DNA from: Vibrio sp. 99-8-1 | GTDB taxonomy: Bacteria > Pseudomonadota > Gammaproteobacteria > Enterobacterales > Vibrionaceae | Reading direction: 5' to 3' | NCBI RefSeq assembly: GCF_013114595.1 | Contig: NZ_VTXE01000043.1 | Location: forward strand, 1-41,044 | DNA: 41,044 bases | Notes under the pieces: generated by a model | Told to the model about the DNA's origin: nothing | The model's database searches: none | Seen by the model: only the letters and a program-made list of their open reading frames with translations | Shown: piece by piece, positions 16,396-26,056 of the stretch | Numbering within the stretch: the stretch's first letter is position 1 | How the letters are laid out: every line of letters begins with the position of its first letter | Program-made: the position numbers and the translations under genes

Positions 16396-16397
16396 CT
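16363..16397 (-). terminator. Long hairpin downstream of rlmB
   Basis: Perfect 15-bp arms AGAAAGGCCAGATTC / GAATCTGGCCTTTCT around a 5-nt loop. It probably ends the rnr-rlmB transcript, although the T run after it is short (TTTCTAAT). Confidence 0.6.
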
Positions 16398-16486
16398 ACA
16401 TTGACAATTTGATAGCGACTAAGCTTGCAGAGGAGCAGAATCTATAGCCGCATAACCTCTGGATGTTTGAACCGCTATATTTGTTG

Positions 16487-17224
16487 CTATTTTAATCGCT
16501 GGCGAACCGCTTCAAATAAACAGACACCACTTGCGACTGACACATTCAAGCTAGACACCGAACCTGACATTGGTATTTTTATCAGGTCATCACATGTTTC
16601 GCGAGTTAATCGCCTCATACCGTCACCTTCTGCACCCATAACGATGGCTAATGGCCCAGTCAGTTTAGATTGATAGATATCATGAGTCGCTTCTCCCGCA
16701 GTACCAACAAACCAAACATTTTGCTGCTGCATAGCACGCATTGTTCTCGCTAAGTTAGTCACTCTAACCAAAGGTACCGTCTCAGCAGCACCACAAGCGA
16801 CCTTACTTACAGTCGCGGTTAAAGGAGCCGACTTATCTTTAGGTACGATTACGGCTGCGACACCTGCTGCATCTGCGTTCCTTAGACAAGCACCTAAATT
16901 ATGCGGATCGGTAACACCATCCAAAACTAAAAACAGTGGCTGATCATGCTGTGCAATAATGTCATCCAGATCATTCTCATTTAAAGCTTTGGCTGGTTTC
17001 ACACGGGCAATAATACCTTGATGATTTGCGCCATTGGCTTTGTCATCAAGAGCTTTTCGGCCTGCTTGCTGAATAGAAACACCAAAATTTTGCAGTTGCT
17101 TAAGCAAAGGCATAAGACGTTCGTCTTCCCTTCCTTTCAGCACAAATGCTTCGATAAATCGAGCGGGATCTTTTTCTAATACCGCTTTTACCGCGTGTAT
17201 TCCATATATAAATTCGTTACTCAT
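16487..17224 (-). CDS. rlmB: 23S rRNA (guanosine-2251-2'-O)-methyltransferase RlmB
   Basis: SpoU/TrmH-family enzyme methylating G2251 in the ribosomal P loop. Length is 245 aa. N-terminal L30e-like substrate-binding domain (about 1-75), then the knotted SAM domain with motif 1 DPHNLGACLRNADAAG (about 107-122), motif 2 IVMGAEGDGMRRLT (about 196-209) and motif 3 SLNVSVASG (about 224-232). It starts 10 bp after the rnr stop, the usual rnr-rlmB operon. Confidence 0.95.
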   Translation of the reverse strand: MSNEFIYGIHAVKAVLEKDPARFIEAFVLKGREDERLMPLLKQLQNFGVSIQQAGRKALDDKANGANHQGIIARVKPAKALNENDLDDIIAQHDQPLFLVLDGVTDPHNLGACLRNADAAGVAAVIVPKDKSAPLTATVSKVACGAAETVPLVRVTNLARTMRAMQQQNVWFVGTAGEATHDIYQSKLTGPLAIVMGAEGDGMRRLTRETCDDLIKIPMSGSVSSLNVSVASGVCLFEAVRQRLK

Positions 17225-17233
17225 TATTTAACT

Positions 17234-19714
17234 CTATTTAGATGCTTTGTTTTTTCCACGAGCTTTACTTTTATTTGCTCTGGACTTTTTCTTGCGTGCT
17301 TTTTCCGCTTTATTCTTTTTATTAGCAGGCTTTTTAGAACCAGATTCATCACTGGAACCGTCTGGACGCTTAGTTGGCTCAACCAAAGGTTTTGCACCTT
17401 TGCCTGATCGTCGAGACTTCACTTCTGCTTTTTTCTTCGACGCAAATTTTTTGTCTGCATTCGCTGCTCTTTTTTTGGCAGACTTTCCTTTGCCGCGTAG
17501 CTTACGACTTGTTTCCACTAATTCAAAGTCAATTTGTCGATCATCTAAATTAACCGACAATACTTTTACAGTAACGCAATCCCCTAGGCGATAAATCTGT
17601 CCAGAAGCTTCACCAACTAATCGTTGGCCTATCGCATCATACTGATAGTAGTCATTGGCTAATGCGGAGATATGCACCAAACCGTCGATATGCAGCTCAG
17701 ACAAGCGTACAAAGAAACCAAAGCCTGTCACATTGGCAATCACGCCTTCTAACTGCTCACCCACATGATCTTGCATATATTCACATTTAAGCCAGTCAGA
17801 GACTTCTCGGGTAGCATCATCTGCTCTTCGCTCAGTCATGGAGCACTGTTCACCGTATACATCCATATCATCAAACGAATAATGATACCCACCCGTTGGT
17901 GTCCAGCGATCTTTGTTCTTCCCTTCCATTTTGGCGATAAGATATTTAATGGCTCGGTGCAACAGTAAATCCGGATAGCGACGAATCGGTGAAGTAAAGT
18001 GTGCATAGCGTTTTAAAGCTAAGCCAAAGTGTCCTGCATTGTCTGGGTTGTAAACCGCCTGCTTCATTGAACGCAAAAGCATGGTTTGGATCAGCTCTTT
18101 ATCTGGACGCTGACTAATCGCAATCATTAATTCGGCATAATCAGTCGGAGATGGCTCTAACCCGCCATTCAGCGTTAAACCAAGTTCACTAAGGAAATCT
18201 TTAAAGCCTGTTAAACGTTGCTCCCCTGGAGACTCATGTATACGGAAAAGTGCAGGCTCTTTAAGCTTTTCAACCAATGATGCAGAAGCAATATTCGCTA
18301 ATATCATGCACTCCTCAATCAGCTTATGAGCATCATTTCGGATTACAGGTTCTATTCGGTCTATCTTGCGCTCAGCATTAAAAATAAACTTCGTCTCGAC
18401 GGTCTCAAACTCGATTGCCCCGCGGTTATCTCGCGCTTTTTTAAGAACCTTGTACATGTTGTGTAGTTCTTGAATATGCGGAACAACATTGGAGTAGCGC
18501 TCAATCAGCTCCTCATTTCCATTCAGCATTGCATCAACTTTGGTGTACGTCAGACGGGCGTGAGAGTTCATTACCGCTTCATAATGCTTGTAACCCGACA
18601 GTTTGCCACTAGCGGAGACCGTCATCTCACACACCATACACAAACGATCAACTTGCGGATTCAAAGAACAGAGGCCATTGGATAGTACTTCTGGCAGCAT
18701 TGGTACGACTTGAGATGGGAAATAGACAGAGTTTCCTCGATTAATCGCTTCTTTGTCTAATGCAGTATCGGGTCTAACATAGTAACTCACATCAGCAATC
18801 GCAACCCAAAGACGCCATCCTCCAGTCGCTTTTTTCTCACAATAAACCGCATCATCGAAGTCTCGGGCATCTTCACCGTCGATGGTCACTAAAGGCAGGT
18901 CACGAAGATCAACTCGACCCGCTTTTGCTTCTTCTGGTACTTCTTCACCCAAATTAGCAATCTGAGCGTCGACCTCTTCAGGCCATTCGTTTGGTATTTG
19001 ATGTGTTCGTATGGCAATTTGAGTTTCCATGCCCGGTGCCAAGTTTTCCCCAAGCACTTCAACGACTCGACCAGTCATACCTCTAGTTCGGCTTCCTCTA
19101 TCGGTAATCTCAATCACCACCACATTACCCATTCTCGCCCCTAGACGAACATCATCAGGGATCAAAATATCTTGGCTAATTCGTGAGTCATCAGGAACAA
19201 CATAAGCGTAACCCTGATCTAAAAAGAACCGTCCCACAATTTGGGTTTTTCGTTCTTCCAAAACGCGAACAAGACGACCTTCTTTCCTACCACGTTTATC
19301 TTTTCCGGTCGGTTGAACCAGAACTAAATCACCATGAATAATGGTTCGCATTTGATGGTGCGGCAGTAATATGTCGTTGTCTTTACCAACACTTCCTTCC
19401 GGTCTAACCCAGCCGTGACCATCTTTATGACCAATGACACTGCCTTTGATCATTTCGAGCTTATCAGGCAGTGCATAACATTGACGGCGAGTGAAAACCA
19501 ACTGTCCATCTCTTTCCATTGCTCTTAAGCGTCGACGCAACCCTTCGTACTGGTCTTCACCGGTCAATCCAAGTACAGCAAACAGATCATTTCTGTTCAT
19601 TGGTACATTGGCTTCTTGAAGATACTCTAAGATAAATTCTCTGCTTGGAATTGGGTTTTCATAATTATTAGCTTCGCGAGCGGCAAATTGATCAATAGGT
19701 GTTTTGTCCGACAT
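17234..19714 (-). CDS. rnr: Ribonuclease R
   Basis: 3'-5' exoribonuclease degrading structured RNA and acting in trans-translation and rRNA quality control. About 826 aa. Domains: N-terminal helix-turn-helix (PIPSREFILEYL), two cold-shock domains (about 75-230), RNB catalytic domain with DGEDARDFDDAV (catalytic aspartates, about 275-290) and FTSPIRRYPDLLLHRAI, S1 domain (about 645-725), then a long lysine-rich tail typical of RNase R. I use the ATG at 19714 (AGG 7 nt upstream) rather than the TTG at 19720. It heads the operon with rlmB. The nsrR gene that precedes it in E. coli is not here; motX lies upstream instead. Confidence 0.96.
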   Translation of the reverse strand: MSDKTPIDQFAAREANNYENPIPSREFILEYLQEANVPMNRNDLFAVLGLTGEDQYEGLRRRLRAMERDGQLVFTRRQCYALPDKLEMIKGSVIGHKDGHGWVRPEGSVGKDNDILLPHHQMRTIIHGDLVLVQPTGKDKRGRKEGRLVRVLEERKTQIVGRFFLDQGYAYVVPDDSRISQDILIPDDVRLGARMGNVVVIEITDRGSRTRGMTGRVVEVLGENLAPGMETQIAIRTHQIPNEWPEEVDAQIANLGEEVPEEAKAGRVDLRDLPLVTIDGEDARDFDDAVYCEKKATGGWRLWVAIADVSYYVRPDTALDKEAINRGNSVYFPSQVVPMLPEVLSNGLCSLNPQVDRLCMVCEMTVSASGKLSGYKHYEAVMNSHARLTYTKVDAMLNGNEELIERYSNVVPHIQELHNMYKVLKKARDNRGAIEFETVETKFIFNAERKIDRIEPVIRNDAHKLIEECMILANIASASLVEKLKEPALFRIHESPGEQRLTGFKDFLSELGLTLNGGLEPSPTDYAELMIAISQRPDKELIQTMLLRSMKQAVYNPDNAGHFGLALKRYAHFTSPIRRYPDLLLHRAIKYLIAKMEGKNKDRWTPTGGYHYSFDDMDVYGEQCSMTERRADDATREVSDWLKCEYMQDHVGEQLEGVIANVTGFGFFVRLSELHIDGLVHISALANDYYQYDAIGQRLVGEASGQIYRLGDCVTVKVLSVNLDDRQIDFELVETSRKLRGKGKSAKKRAANADKKFASKKKAEVKSRRSGKGAKPLVEPTKRPDGSSDESGSKKPANKKNKAEKARKKKSRANKSKARGKNKASK

Positions 19715-19822
19715 AAGCAAACCTGCTCTTTTAGGAAGGAATATAGTAGTAAGTATACGCGATATATCGAGAAGAATCTGATTAAGCTACCGAAATGATT
19801 AATAAATTCATTTGAGGGAATA

Positions 19823-19849
19823 AAAAACGCCCTGATCATATCAGAGCGC
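19823..19849 (-). terminator. Terminator of motX
   Basis: Minus-strand CGCTCTGAT-ATG-ATCAGGGCG (one G-T wobble) followed by six T. It lies between the motX stop and the rnr start. Confidence 0.85.
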
Positions 19850-19877
19850 TCTACATAAAATTTCTTAGCACGTTACC

Positions 19878-20516
19878 TTACCAAAAAACATCTCGCCGCT
19901 TCGCACGCGCAATAATGTTTTCAGGCATCCGTTGGGCGAGCCCAGTACGTAACATAGCGATTCTTTTATGCTCTCTTTTATCTGATGTCACTGAGTTATA
20001 CAGCCAACGATAAGCATCTTCATAGTCTAAGGGGCTGCCATAGTCTCTTAGCAGTAACTCCGCAAGCTGAATACGCGCTCTAACATTCCCCATGGCCGCA
20101 GCTTCACGAAGGTAAGGAATCGCCCTCTCTTTGTCTTGCTGAACAAGAGTACCACGAGAATAATAACGCCCTAACTTCTCAAGCGCAGAAGGAAGACCTT
20201 GATGTGCGGCATTTTCAATATAGTAAAGACCGAGCTCGACGTCCTGCTCAACACACACACCCCAAGAGAGCATATCACCATAAAGAAATTCATACGCAGG
20301 CAGGCTTATACGTGTCGCACGCGCAACAATATCCTCAACCAGCTGACACTTATCTGCCTTAACTCGTTCTAGATGCTTATTGTCATCGATTAATCTGATT
20401 AGCTCTGCTTCTGTATATATCGGCACAGGAGCCCCTATCTCTGCTGTTTCAGCTTTTGCTTTCGACAGCGGGGACAACGCCAATAATAAAGAAGCGGCTA
20501 TGATCTTAAGCTTCAT
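19878..20516 (-). CDS. motX: Sodium-type polar flagellar motor protein MotX
   Basis: Periplasmic component of the T-ring that connects PomAB stators to the sodium-driven polar flagellar motor in vibrios. Length is 212 aa. Signal peptide to about residue 22 (SPLSKAKA|E), then TPR/Sel1-like repeats: YGDMLSWGVCVEQDVELGLYYI, GRYYSRGTLVQQDKERAIPYLREAA, AELLLRDYGSPLDYEDAYRWLY. The C-terminus IIARAKRRDVFW is characteristic of MotX. Single-gene unit between its own sigma-28-type promoter and terminator. The presence of MotX is one of the clearest pointers to a Vibrio-like host. Confidence 0.95.
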   Translation of the reverse strand: MKLKIIAASLLLALSPLSKAKAETAEIGAPVPIYTEAELIRLIDDNKHLERVKADKCQLVEDIVARATRISLPAYEFLYGDMLSWGVCVEQDVELGLYYIENAAHQGLPSALEKLGRYYSRGTLVQQDKERAIPYLREAAAMGNVRARIQLAELLLRDYGSPLDYEDAYRWLYNSVTSDKREHKRIAMLRTGLAQRMPENIIARAKRRDVFW

Positions 20517-20546
20517 ACCTGCACTCTTTCTTTATACCGTGCTCTG

Positions 20547-20573
20547 TTATCGGCAATAACTAACCGGACTTTA
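20547..20573 (-). promoter_or_regulatory. Sigma-28 (FliA) promoter of motX
   Basis: Minus-strand TAAA-N15-GCCGATAA is an exact match to the flagellar sigma-28 consensus. Its -10 ends 30 bp before the motX ATG. Confidence 0.85.
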
Positions 20574-20676
20574 GCGAAAAACTAATATCTAAGGCAGAAT
20601 ATTGCCGAGCTAAGTTAAAAACATACCGTTCAAAAGAGTATATGACAATAGCGATTGTCTATTATGCTAACAGTAT

Positions 20677-20709
20677 AAAAAAACCGACCTGATTAGGTCG
20701 GTTTTTTTA
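20677..20709 (-). terminator. Terminator of purA
   Basis: ACCGACCT-gatt-AGGTCGGT with seven A on one side and seven T on the other; ends the leftward purA transcript. Confidence 0.9.
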
Positions 20710-20725
20710 TTACAGAGTCTCAGAT

Positions 20726-22042
20726 TTAAGAGTTAAAAGGATGAACCTTTATAATCGTCTCATTACGATCTGGACCAGTAGAAATAATATCAATCGGTAC
20801 ACCTGTTAGCTCTTCAATACGCTTAATGTAATCGATAGCAGCTTGTGGTAACTCATCAAGGTTTTTAACACCAAATGTACTTTCAGACCAACCTGGGACG
20901 GTCTCGTAGATAGGTGTTGCTTCTTCAAATGCTTCAGCAGCCATTGGAGAGACTTCCAGCACTGAGCCATCTTTCATCTCATAGCCAGTACAGATTTTCA
21001 GTTCTTTTAGGCCATCTAATACATCAAGCTTAGTTAAGCAAAAGCCTGAAATCGAGTTAAGCTGAACAGCACGACGCATAGCAACGGCATCAAACCAACC
21101 CGTACGGCGTAAACGACCAGTTGTTGCGCCAAACTCTTGGCCAACATCACCTAAATGTTTACCTACAGGGTCTTGCTTATCGATACCATCGTAAAGCTCT
21201 GTCGGGAATGGCCCTGACCCTACACGAGTACAATAAGCTTTAGTAATTCCAAGAATATAGCCGATATGACGAGGACCAAAACCAGAACCCGCAGCAACAC
21301 CACCAGCAGTCGTATTTGAAGAGGTTACGTATGGGTAAGTACCGTGGTCAATGTCTAACAGTGTGCCTTGCGCACCTTCGAACATAATCTTATCACCACG
21401 TTGACGAGCTTTATCTAACTCATCTGTCACGTCGATAACCATAGAAGTCAGTAGGTCGGCATAACCCATGGCTTGCTCTAAAACATCTTCATAGCTAACA
21501 GGTTCTGCTTTATAAAAATGTTTAAGTTGGAAGTTATGGAAATCCATGACTTCTTTTAATTTTTCAGCAAATGCTTCTTTATCAAAAAGGTCGCCGACAC
21601 GAAGGCCACGACGAGCAACTTTATCTTCATAAGCCGGACCAATACCTCGGCCAGTTGTACCAATGGCTTTTTTACCACGAGCGGCTTCGCGAGCTTGATC
21701 AAGAGCAATATGATAAGGAAGAATTAACGGGCATGCTTCAGAAATGAAAAGACGCTCACGAACAGGAATACCGCGTTCTTCTAAAGGTTTCATCTCTGTG
21801 AGTAGTGCATCAGGAGAGAGCACAACACCATTGCCAATCACGCATTTTACGTTGTCTCGAAGAATACCTGATGGAATTAAGTGGAGAACGGTTTTTTCAC
21901 CGTCAATGACTAGAGTGTGACCTGCATTGTGACCGCCTTGATAGCGAACGGTATATTTTGCATCTTCCGTTAGTAGGTCAACAATTTTTCCTTTACCTTC
22001 GTCACCCCATTGGGTGCCTAGAACGACTACGTTATTTCCCAT
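20726..22042 (-). CDS. purA: Adenylosuccinate synthetase
   Basis: GTP-dependent condensation of IMP and aspartate, first committed step to AMP. Length is 438 aa. N-terminal GTQWGDEGKGKIVD (P-loop-like, catalytic Asp), GHNAGHT near 39-45, TTGRGIGPAYEDK (about 130-142), QGTLLDIDHGTYPYVTSSN (about 226-244), and the late GTP-site TKLDVLDG. It lies between the hfl cluster and motX, transcribed leftward, with a 150-bp divergent gap to yjeT. Confidence 0.97.
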   Translation of the reverse strand: MGNNVVVLGTQWGDEGKGKIVDLLTEDAKYTVRYQGGHNAGHTLVIDGEKTVLHLIPSGILRDNVKCVIGNGVVLSPDALLTEMKPLEERGIPVRERLFISEACPLILPYHIALDQAREAARGKKAIGTTGRGIGPAYEDKVARRGLRVGDLFDKEAFAEKLKEVMDFHNFQLKHFYKAEPVSYEDVLEQAMGYADLLTSMVIDVTDELDKARQRGDKIMFEGAQGTLLDIDHGTYPYVTSSNTTAGGVAAGSGFGPRHIGYILGITKAYCTRVGSGPFPTELYDGIDKQDPVGKHLGDVGQEFGATTGRLRRTGWFDAVAMRRAVQLNSISGFCLTKLDVLDGLKELKICTGYEMKDGSVLEVSPMAAEAFEEATPIYETVPGWSESTFGVKNLDELPQAAIDYIKRIEELTGVPIDIISTGPDRNETIIKVHPFNS

Positions 22043-22235
22043 CTTTCCAGTTCTGCCTGCTAGTTAAAAATGGATTCTAGCACCTAACTTGATATCTTGC
22101 AGTCATTTTTTTGCCATAGAATGTCATAATGTAGTAACTCCTTAATTTAATTATAAATGTGACATAAAGCATATTTCCAAAAAAGGCATTCGTTTGCCTT
22201 CAGATTCATGTCACATAAAAGCAGGTAACATAAAC

Positions 22236-22421
22236 ATGACAAATTCAATCTGGTTAGCGATTGGTCTTTTATTGATTGCAGAAGGTCTCGGTCCACTGAT
22301 CGCACCTAATGGATGGCGAAATATGGTGGCTGAAATGAGTAAGCAGCCAGACAATCAATTACGGCGAATTGGAGGTTGCCTAGTCGTTTCTGGGGCTGTG
22401 ATTGCGTTTATGGTGCTATAA
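22236..22421 (+). CDS. yjeT: DUF2065 small inner-membrane protein (YjeT-like)
   Basis: Length is 61 aa. Two hydrophobic helices (about 3-20 and 43-60) separated by a charged segment WRNMVAEMSKQPDNQLRRIGG; AEGLGPLIAP and the PDN-LRR motif identify the family. E. coli yjeT also sits between hflC and purA, although in a different orientation. I place the start at the ATG at 22236; an in-frame TTG at 22194 would add an unlikely polar extension. Function unknown. Confidence 0.85.
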   Translation: MTNSIWLAIGLLLIAEGLGPLIAPNGWRNMVAEMSKQPDNQLRRIGGCLVVSGAVIAFMVL

Positions 22422-22464
22422 ATTCAACTCATTATAAGTTAAGCCAATAATAAATCAGCAGACA

Positions 22465-22494
22465 TAAAAAAGGCTTCATCACTGAAGCCTTTTA
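22465..22494. terminator. Bidirectional terminator between yjeT and hflC
   Basis: AAAAAGGCTTCA-tcac-TGAAGCCTTTT, between convergent genes; marks the end of the leftward hfl run. Confidence 0.9.
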
Positions 22495-22518
22495 TCACTA
22501 TTAGTAATCACAAAAAGA

Positions 22519-23487
22519 TTACTTACCAATCACACCTTTAGCGTCATTCATATATTTGAAGAACTCGCTCTTAGGATCAAGTACTAAGATATCATTCTTA
22601 CTACTAAATGAACGCTCATATGCTCTAAGAGAACGTAAGAAACTAAAGAACTCAGCATCTTTCTTATACGCATCTGCGTAGATTGCTGCTGCTTTAGCAT
22701 CCGCAGAACCTCGAGTCACACGTGCCGTTCTATCTGCTTCTGCAAGTACGGTAGCAACTTCAAGCTCAGCTTGAGCACGGATAACTTCCGCTTTCTCACG
22801 ACCTTGAGAACGGTGTTTACGAGCAACAGATTCACGCTCTGCACGCATACGACGATAGATTGATTCACTGATTTCATCAGGTAAGTTGATTTTCTTCATT
22901 CTGAAGTCAACCAACGCAACACCAAGGTCGTTCATCGCACTTTCACGAGTACCATTTAATACTTCGCTCATGATAACGTCACGCTCACCTTCAATCTCTA
23001 ATACTTCTTTAGAGACTTCAGATATACCATCATCAGCAAGAACAATAGCACCGGAACGAGGACCAGATACGATCTGCTTGATCTCTCTAGCACCGATTTC
23101 TGCACGAAGAATATCCGTTACTTTTCTTTCAAGTAGTGCCTGAGCAGTTAGTGTATCACCACCGCCAGTTGCCAAGTAAAATTGTCCAAAATCTTCGATT
23201 CGCCACTTAACGTAGGAGTCGATGATGACATCTTTTTTCTCGGAGGTCACAAAACGGTCAGCTCTACCATCCATTGTTTGGATAAGTGCGTTCAGCTCTT
23301 TAACTCGATCGAAGAGTGGCATTTTAAAATGCAAACCAGGCTCATAGATGCGAGACATTTCTGTATTGTCTTTCAGGACTCGGCCAAATCGAATAACGAT
23401 TCCGCGCTCACCCTCTGGAATAACAAAAACAGACATTAGCAGCATCGCTAGCGCAGCGAAAATAACAGGGATCATTAACTTACGCAT
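22519..23487 (-). CDS. hflC: FtsH protease modulator HflC
   Basis: SPFH/band-7 inner-membrane protein forming the periplasmic HflK-HflC cage around FtsH. Length is 322 aa. One N-terminal transmembrane helix (about 5-22), then the band-7 domain (about 20-190, starting VIPEGERGIVIRFGRV) and a long helical region (RAERESVARKHRSQG and the repeated alanine/glutamate helix). It starts 3 bp from the hflK stop. Confidence 0.96.
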   Translation of the reverse strand: MRKLMIPVIFAALAMLLMSVFVIPEGERGIVIRFGRVLKDNTEMSRIYEPGLHFKMPLFDRVKELNALIQTMDGRADRFVTSEKKDVIIDSYVKWRIEDFGQFYLATGGGDTLTAQALLERKVTDILRAEIGAREIKQIVSGPRSGAIVLADDGISEVSKEVLEIEGERDVIMSEVLNGTRESAMNDLGVALVDFRMKKINLPDEISESIYRRMRAERESVARKHRSQGREKAEVIRAQAELEVATVLAEADRTARVTRGSADAKAAAIYADAYKKDAEFFSFLRSLRAYERSFSSKNDILVLDPKSEFFKYMNDAKGVIGK

Positions 23488-23489
23488 TC

Positions 23490-24692
23490 TTAGTATCTCC
23501 CTTGACGTGTGCTAGTTGAACTAGAGGATGATGTCTGATTTTGATTGTCAGATCTTTGTGATTCAAGCTCAATATCATCATAAGCAGATGTTGATTGTGC
23601 TTTACGTTTTGTCGACGTTTCACTTGAAGATTGGCCTAACTTATCAATAGGTAAGTACAACAGGTTACCACTTGATTCAGAATCAATTAACACTTTAGAT
23701 GTAGCTGTGTAAACTTCTTCCATTGTGTCTAAGTAAAGACGATCACGGGTAACGTTTGGTGCCGCTTGGTATTCTGGTAGTAATTTCTCAAACTGAGCTA
23801 CCTGACCAAAAGCTTCATTAACAATACGTTCGGTATAACCTTGAGCTTCTTTCTTCAAACGTTCTGCTCGACCAGTCGCTTTCGGCAAGATCTCATTTTT
23901 ATACGCTTCCGCTTCACGAATGAAACGCTCTTCATCTTCTCGCGCTGCGATAGCATCATCGAAAGCATCTTTTACTTGCTCAGGAGGACGTGCTGACTGG
24001 AAGTTCACATCAACAACTATCAAACCCATATCGTAGTTATCGATAATACGGTTCAACGTTTCTTGAGTACTTTGACGAATTTGTTGACGACCACTGGTCA
24101 AAATGCTGTCCATCAATGAGTCACCAATCACTGCACGCAATGCAGAATCAGTTGCTTGACGCAAACTATCGTCAGCATTGGTTACTCTATACAGATATTT
24201 ATAAGGATCCGACACACGGTACTGAACCCCCATTTCAACGGTTACTACATTTTCGTCTTTCGTTAACATGGTACCAGATGCACGTAATGCACGGATGGCT
24301 TGAACGTTAACCGGAGTAACTTCATCAATAAAGCGAGGACGCCAGTTCAAACCAGGATCAACGATATGATCGTATTTTCCTAGGCGTAAAACTACCCCTC
24401 TTTCTGCTTCACCAATTGTATAGAAACCAGAGAACACCCAGATAGCAATTGCTACGATGGCAATAAGACCTATTCCCATCGCTCCGCCGCTGCCACCTAC
24501 TGAAGGTATTCCACCTTTTTTACCAAATTTTCCACCCAGCTTTTGACTTAGTTTATTGAACACTTCGTCCAAGTCTGGCGGTCCTTGATCTCGGCCACCG
24601 GAATTCCGGTTGCCACGATCTTTATTACCCCAAGGGTCATTATCGCGGCCATTATTATCGCCGTTATTGTTACCAGGCTCATTCCACGCCAT
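23490..24692 (-). CDS. hflK: FtsH protease modulator HflK
   Basis: Partner of HflC. Length is 400 aa. Starts MAWNEPG and has a glycine/asparagine/aspartate-rich cytoplasmic tail (about 1-70), a transmembrane helix (about 73-92, IGLIAIVAIAIWVFSGFY), a band-7 domain (GEAERGVVLRLGKYD onward) and a coiled helical stretch (about 240-310). The serine/glutamine-rich C-terminus is low complexity. Ribosome binding site GGAG before the ATG. hflX lies 27 bp upstream. Confidence 0.95.
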   Translation of the reverse strand: MAWNEPGNNNGDNNGRDNDPWGNKDRGNRNSGGRDQGPPDLDEVFNKLSQKLGGKFGKKGGIPSVGGSGGAMGIGLIAIVAIAIWVFSGFYTIGEAERGVVLRLGKYDHIVDPGLNWRPRFIDEVTPVNVQAIRALRASGTMLTKDENVVTVEMGVQYRVSDPYKYLYRVTNADDSLRQATDSALRAVIGDSLMDSILTSGRQQIRQSTQETLNRIIDNYDMGLIVVDVNFQSARPPEQVKDAFDDAIAAREDEERFIREAEAYKNEILPKATGRAERLKKEAQGYTERIVNEAFGQVAQFEKLLPEYQAAPNVTRDRLYLDTMEEVYTATSKVLIDSESSGNLLYLPIDKLGQSSSETSTKRKAQSTSAYDDIELESQRSDNQNQTSSSSSTSTRQGRY

Positions 24693-24719
24693 TAGAAAGC
24701 TCCATCATTTGATATGACG

Positions 24720-26027
24720 TTATACTGTAGCAGTCCTTTGGTGAACGATAAAGTCACCTAAAACTGCCCCTTCTCTTTTCTCAAGTCTAGACCAATCTAC
24801 TTGTTGCATTCGGATATTGATCAATAAGTTACCATCTGATTCATACTCTTCTTTTTGAATACTTTTCATATTGAAGAATGTACTACGAAAACGACCCTGA
24901 TATTGGGGGGGAATTCGCAGCTGATACTGAACCATTTGGCTTGCCAAGCGCTCAGTGAGTGCTTGGAACAATAAATCAATGCCATTACCTTCCATTGCAG
25001 AAACCCAGACAGTTTGAGGTAAACCCTCTTCATCTCGTTCAATACGAGGTTGTTGTCCTTCAAGATTATCAATTTTGTTCATCACTACCAAAGAAGGGAT
25101 TTCATTTGCTTCAATCTCTTCTAGTACTTCATGAACAGCACTCATATTCTCTCGAAAACGATCATCACTGGCATCGACAACATGCAGTAGGATGTCCGCT
25201 TCTTGTGTTTCTTGCAGCGTTGCTTTAAAGGCCGCAACTAGATCATGGGGGAGATGTCGGATAAAACCAACCGTATCCGCTAAAATAGCCACACCAACAT
25301 CATCTAATTCGATCTTTCTTAAGGTAGGATCCAGTGTTGCGAACAGTTGATCCGCAGCATAGACACCCGCCTCAGTAATACGATTAAACAGTGTTGATTT
25401 CCCCGCATTGGTATAACCAACCAACGAGATTGTCGGAATCTCAGCTCGATGACGAGCTCGTCGGCCTTGTTCTCGTTGTTTAGCAACTTTCGCCAAACGA
25501 CGTAAGATTGCTTTTATTCTGTCACGCAGTAGACGCCTATCGGTTTCTAACTGTGTTTCACCAGGGCCTCTTAAACCGATACCACCCTTTTGTCTTTCAA
25601 GGTGAGTCCAACCACGAATAAGTCTCGTTGAAAGGTGACGTAGTTGAGCTAATTCAACTTGCAACTTACCTTCGTGGGTTCGGGCTCTTTGAGCAAAAAT
25701 ATCCAATATTAGGCCAGTACGGTCTACTACTCGACATTTGCACAACAGTTCAAGATTTCGCTCTTGAGCAGGAGAGAGGGCGTGATTAAAAATCACAATT
25801 TCAGCACCAGTCAACTGAACAGCTTGAGCTATTTCTTGGGCTTTCCCTTCTCCAACATAGTATTTGGAGTGCGGAGCTTGTCGGCTACCGGTGATTACCT
25901 GTAACGTATTGACTCCAGCAGAAGATACCAGCATTTCACATTCGCTAAGATCTTCCCACTCACCATCCTGAGTGAAATTTATATGAACAAGAATAGCCTG
26001 TTCACCGGCTTCATAACGGTCAAACAA
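24720..26027 (-). CDS. hflX: GTPase HflX (ribosome rescue/splitting)
   Basis: GTPase that splits stalled 70S ribosomes. Length is 435 aa. N-terminal HflX domain (about 1-190) with HALSPAQERNLE and GLRGPGETQLETDRR, then the G domain: G1 GYTNAGKST (about 204-212), G2 around FATLDPT, G3 DTVGFIRHLPHDLV, G4 NKID. The start is TTG at 26027 (TTG TTT GAC), matching the usual MFDRY N-terminus; E. coli hflX also uses a non-ATG start. 29 bp downstream of hfq. Confidence 0.95.
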   Translation of the reverse strand: MFDRYEAGEQAILVHINFTQDGEWEDLSECEMLVSSAGVNTLQVITGSRQAPHSKYYVGEGKAQEIAQAVQLTGAEIVIFNHALSPAQERNLELLCKCRVVDRTGLILDIFAQRARTHEGKLQVELAQLRHLSTRLIRGWTHLERQKGGIGLRGPGETQLETDRRLLRDRIKAILRRLAKVAKQREQGRRARHRAEIPTISLVGYTNAGKSTLFNRITEAGVYAADQLFATLDPTLRKIELDDVGVAILADTVGFIRHLPHDLVAAFKATLQETQEADILLHVVDASDDRFRENMSAVHEVLEEIEANEIPSLVVMNKIDNLEGQQPRIERDEEGLPQTVWVSAMEGNGIDLLFQALTERLASQMVQYQLRIPPQYQGRFRSTFFNMKSIQKEEYESDGNLLINIRMQQVDWSRLEKREGAVLGDFIVHQRTATV

Positions 26028-26056
26028 GCAACTAACCTCGTGTTAAATTATAACTA

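Noticed and set aside
17247..17594. 115-codon rightward frame within rnr
   Set aside because: Mirror image of the lysine-rich RNase R tail; composition explains the open frame.
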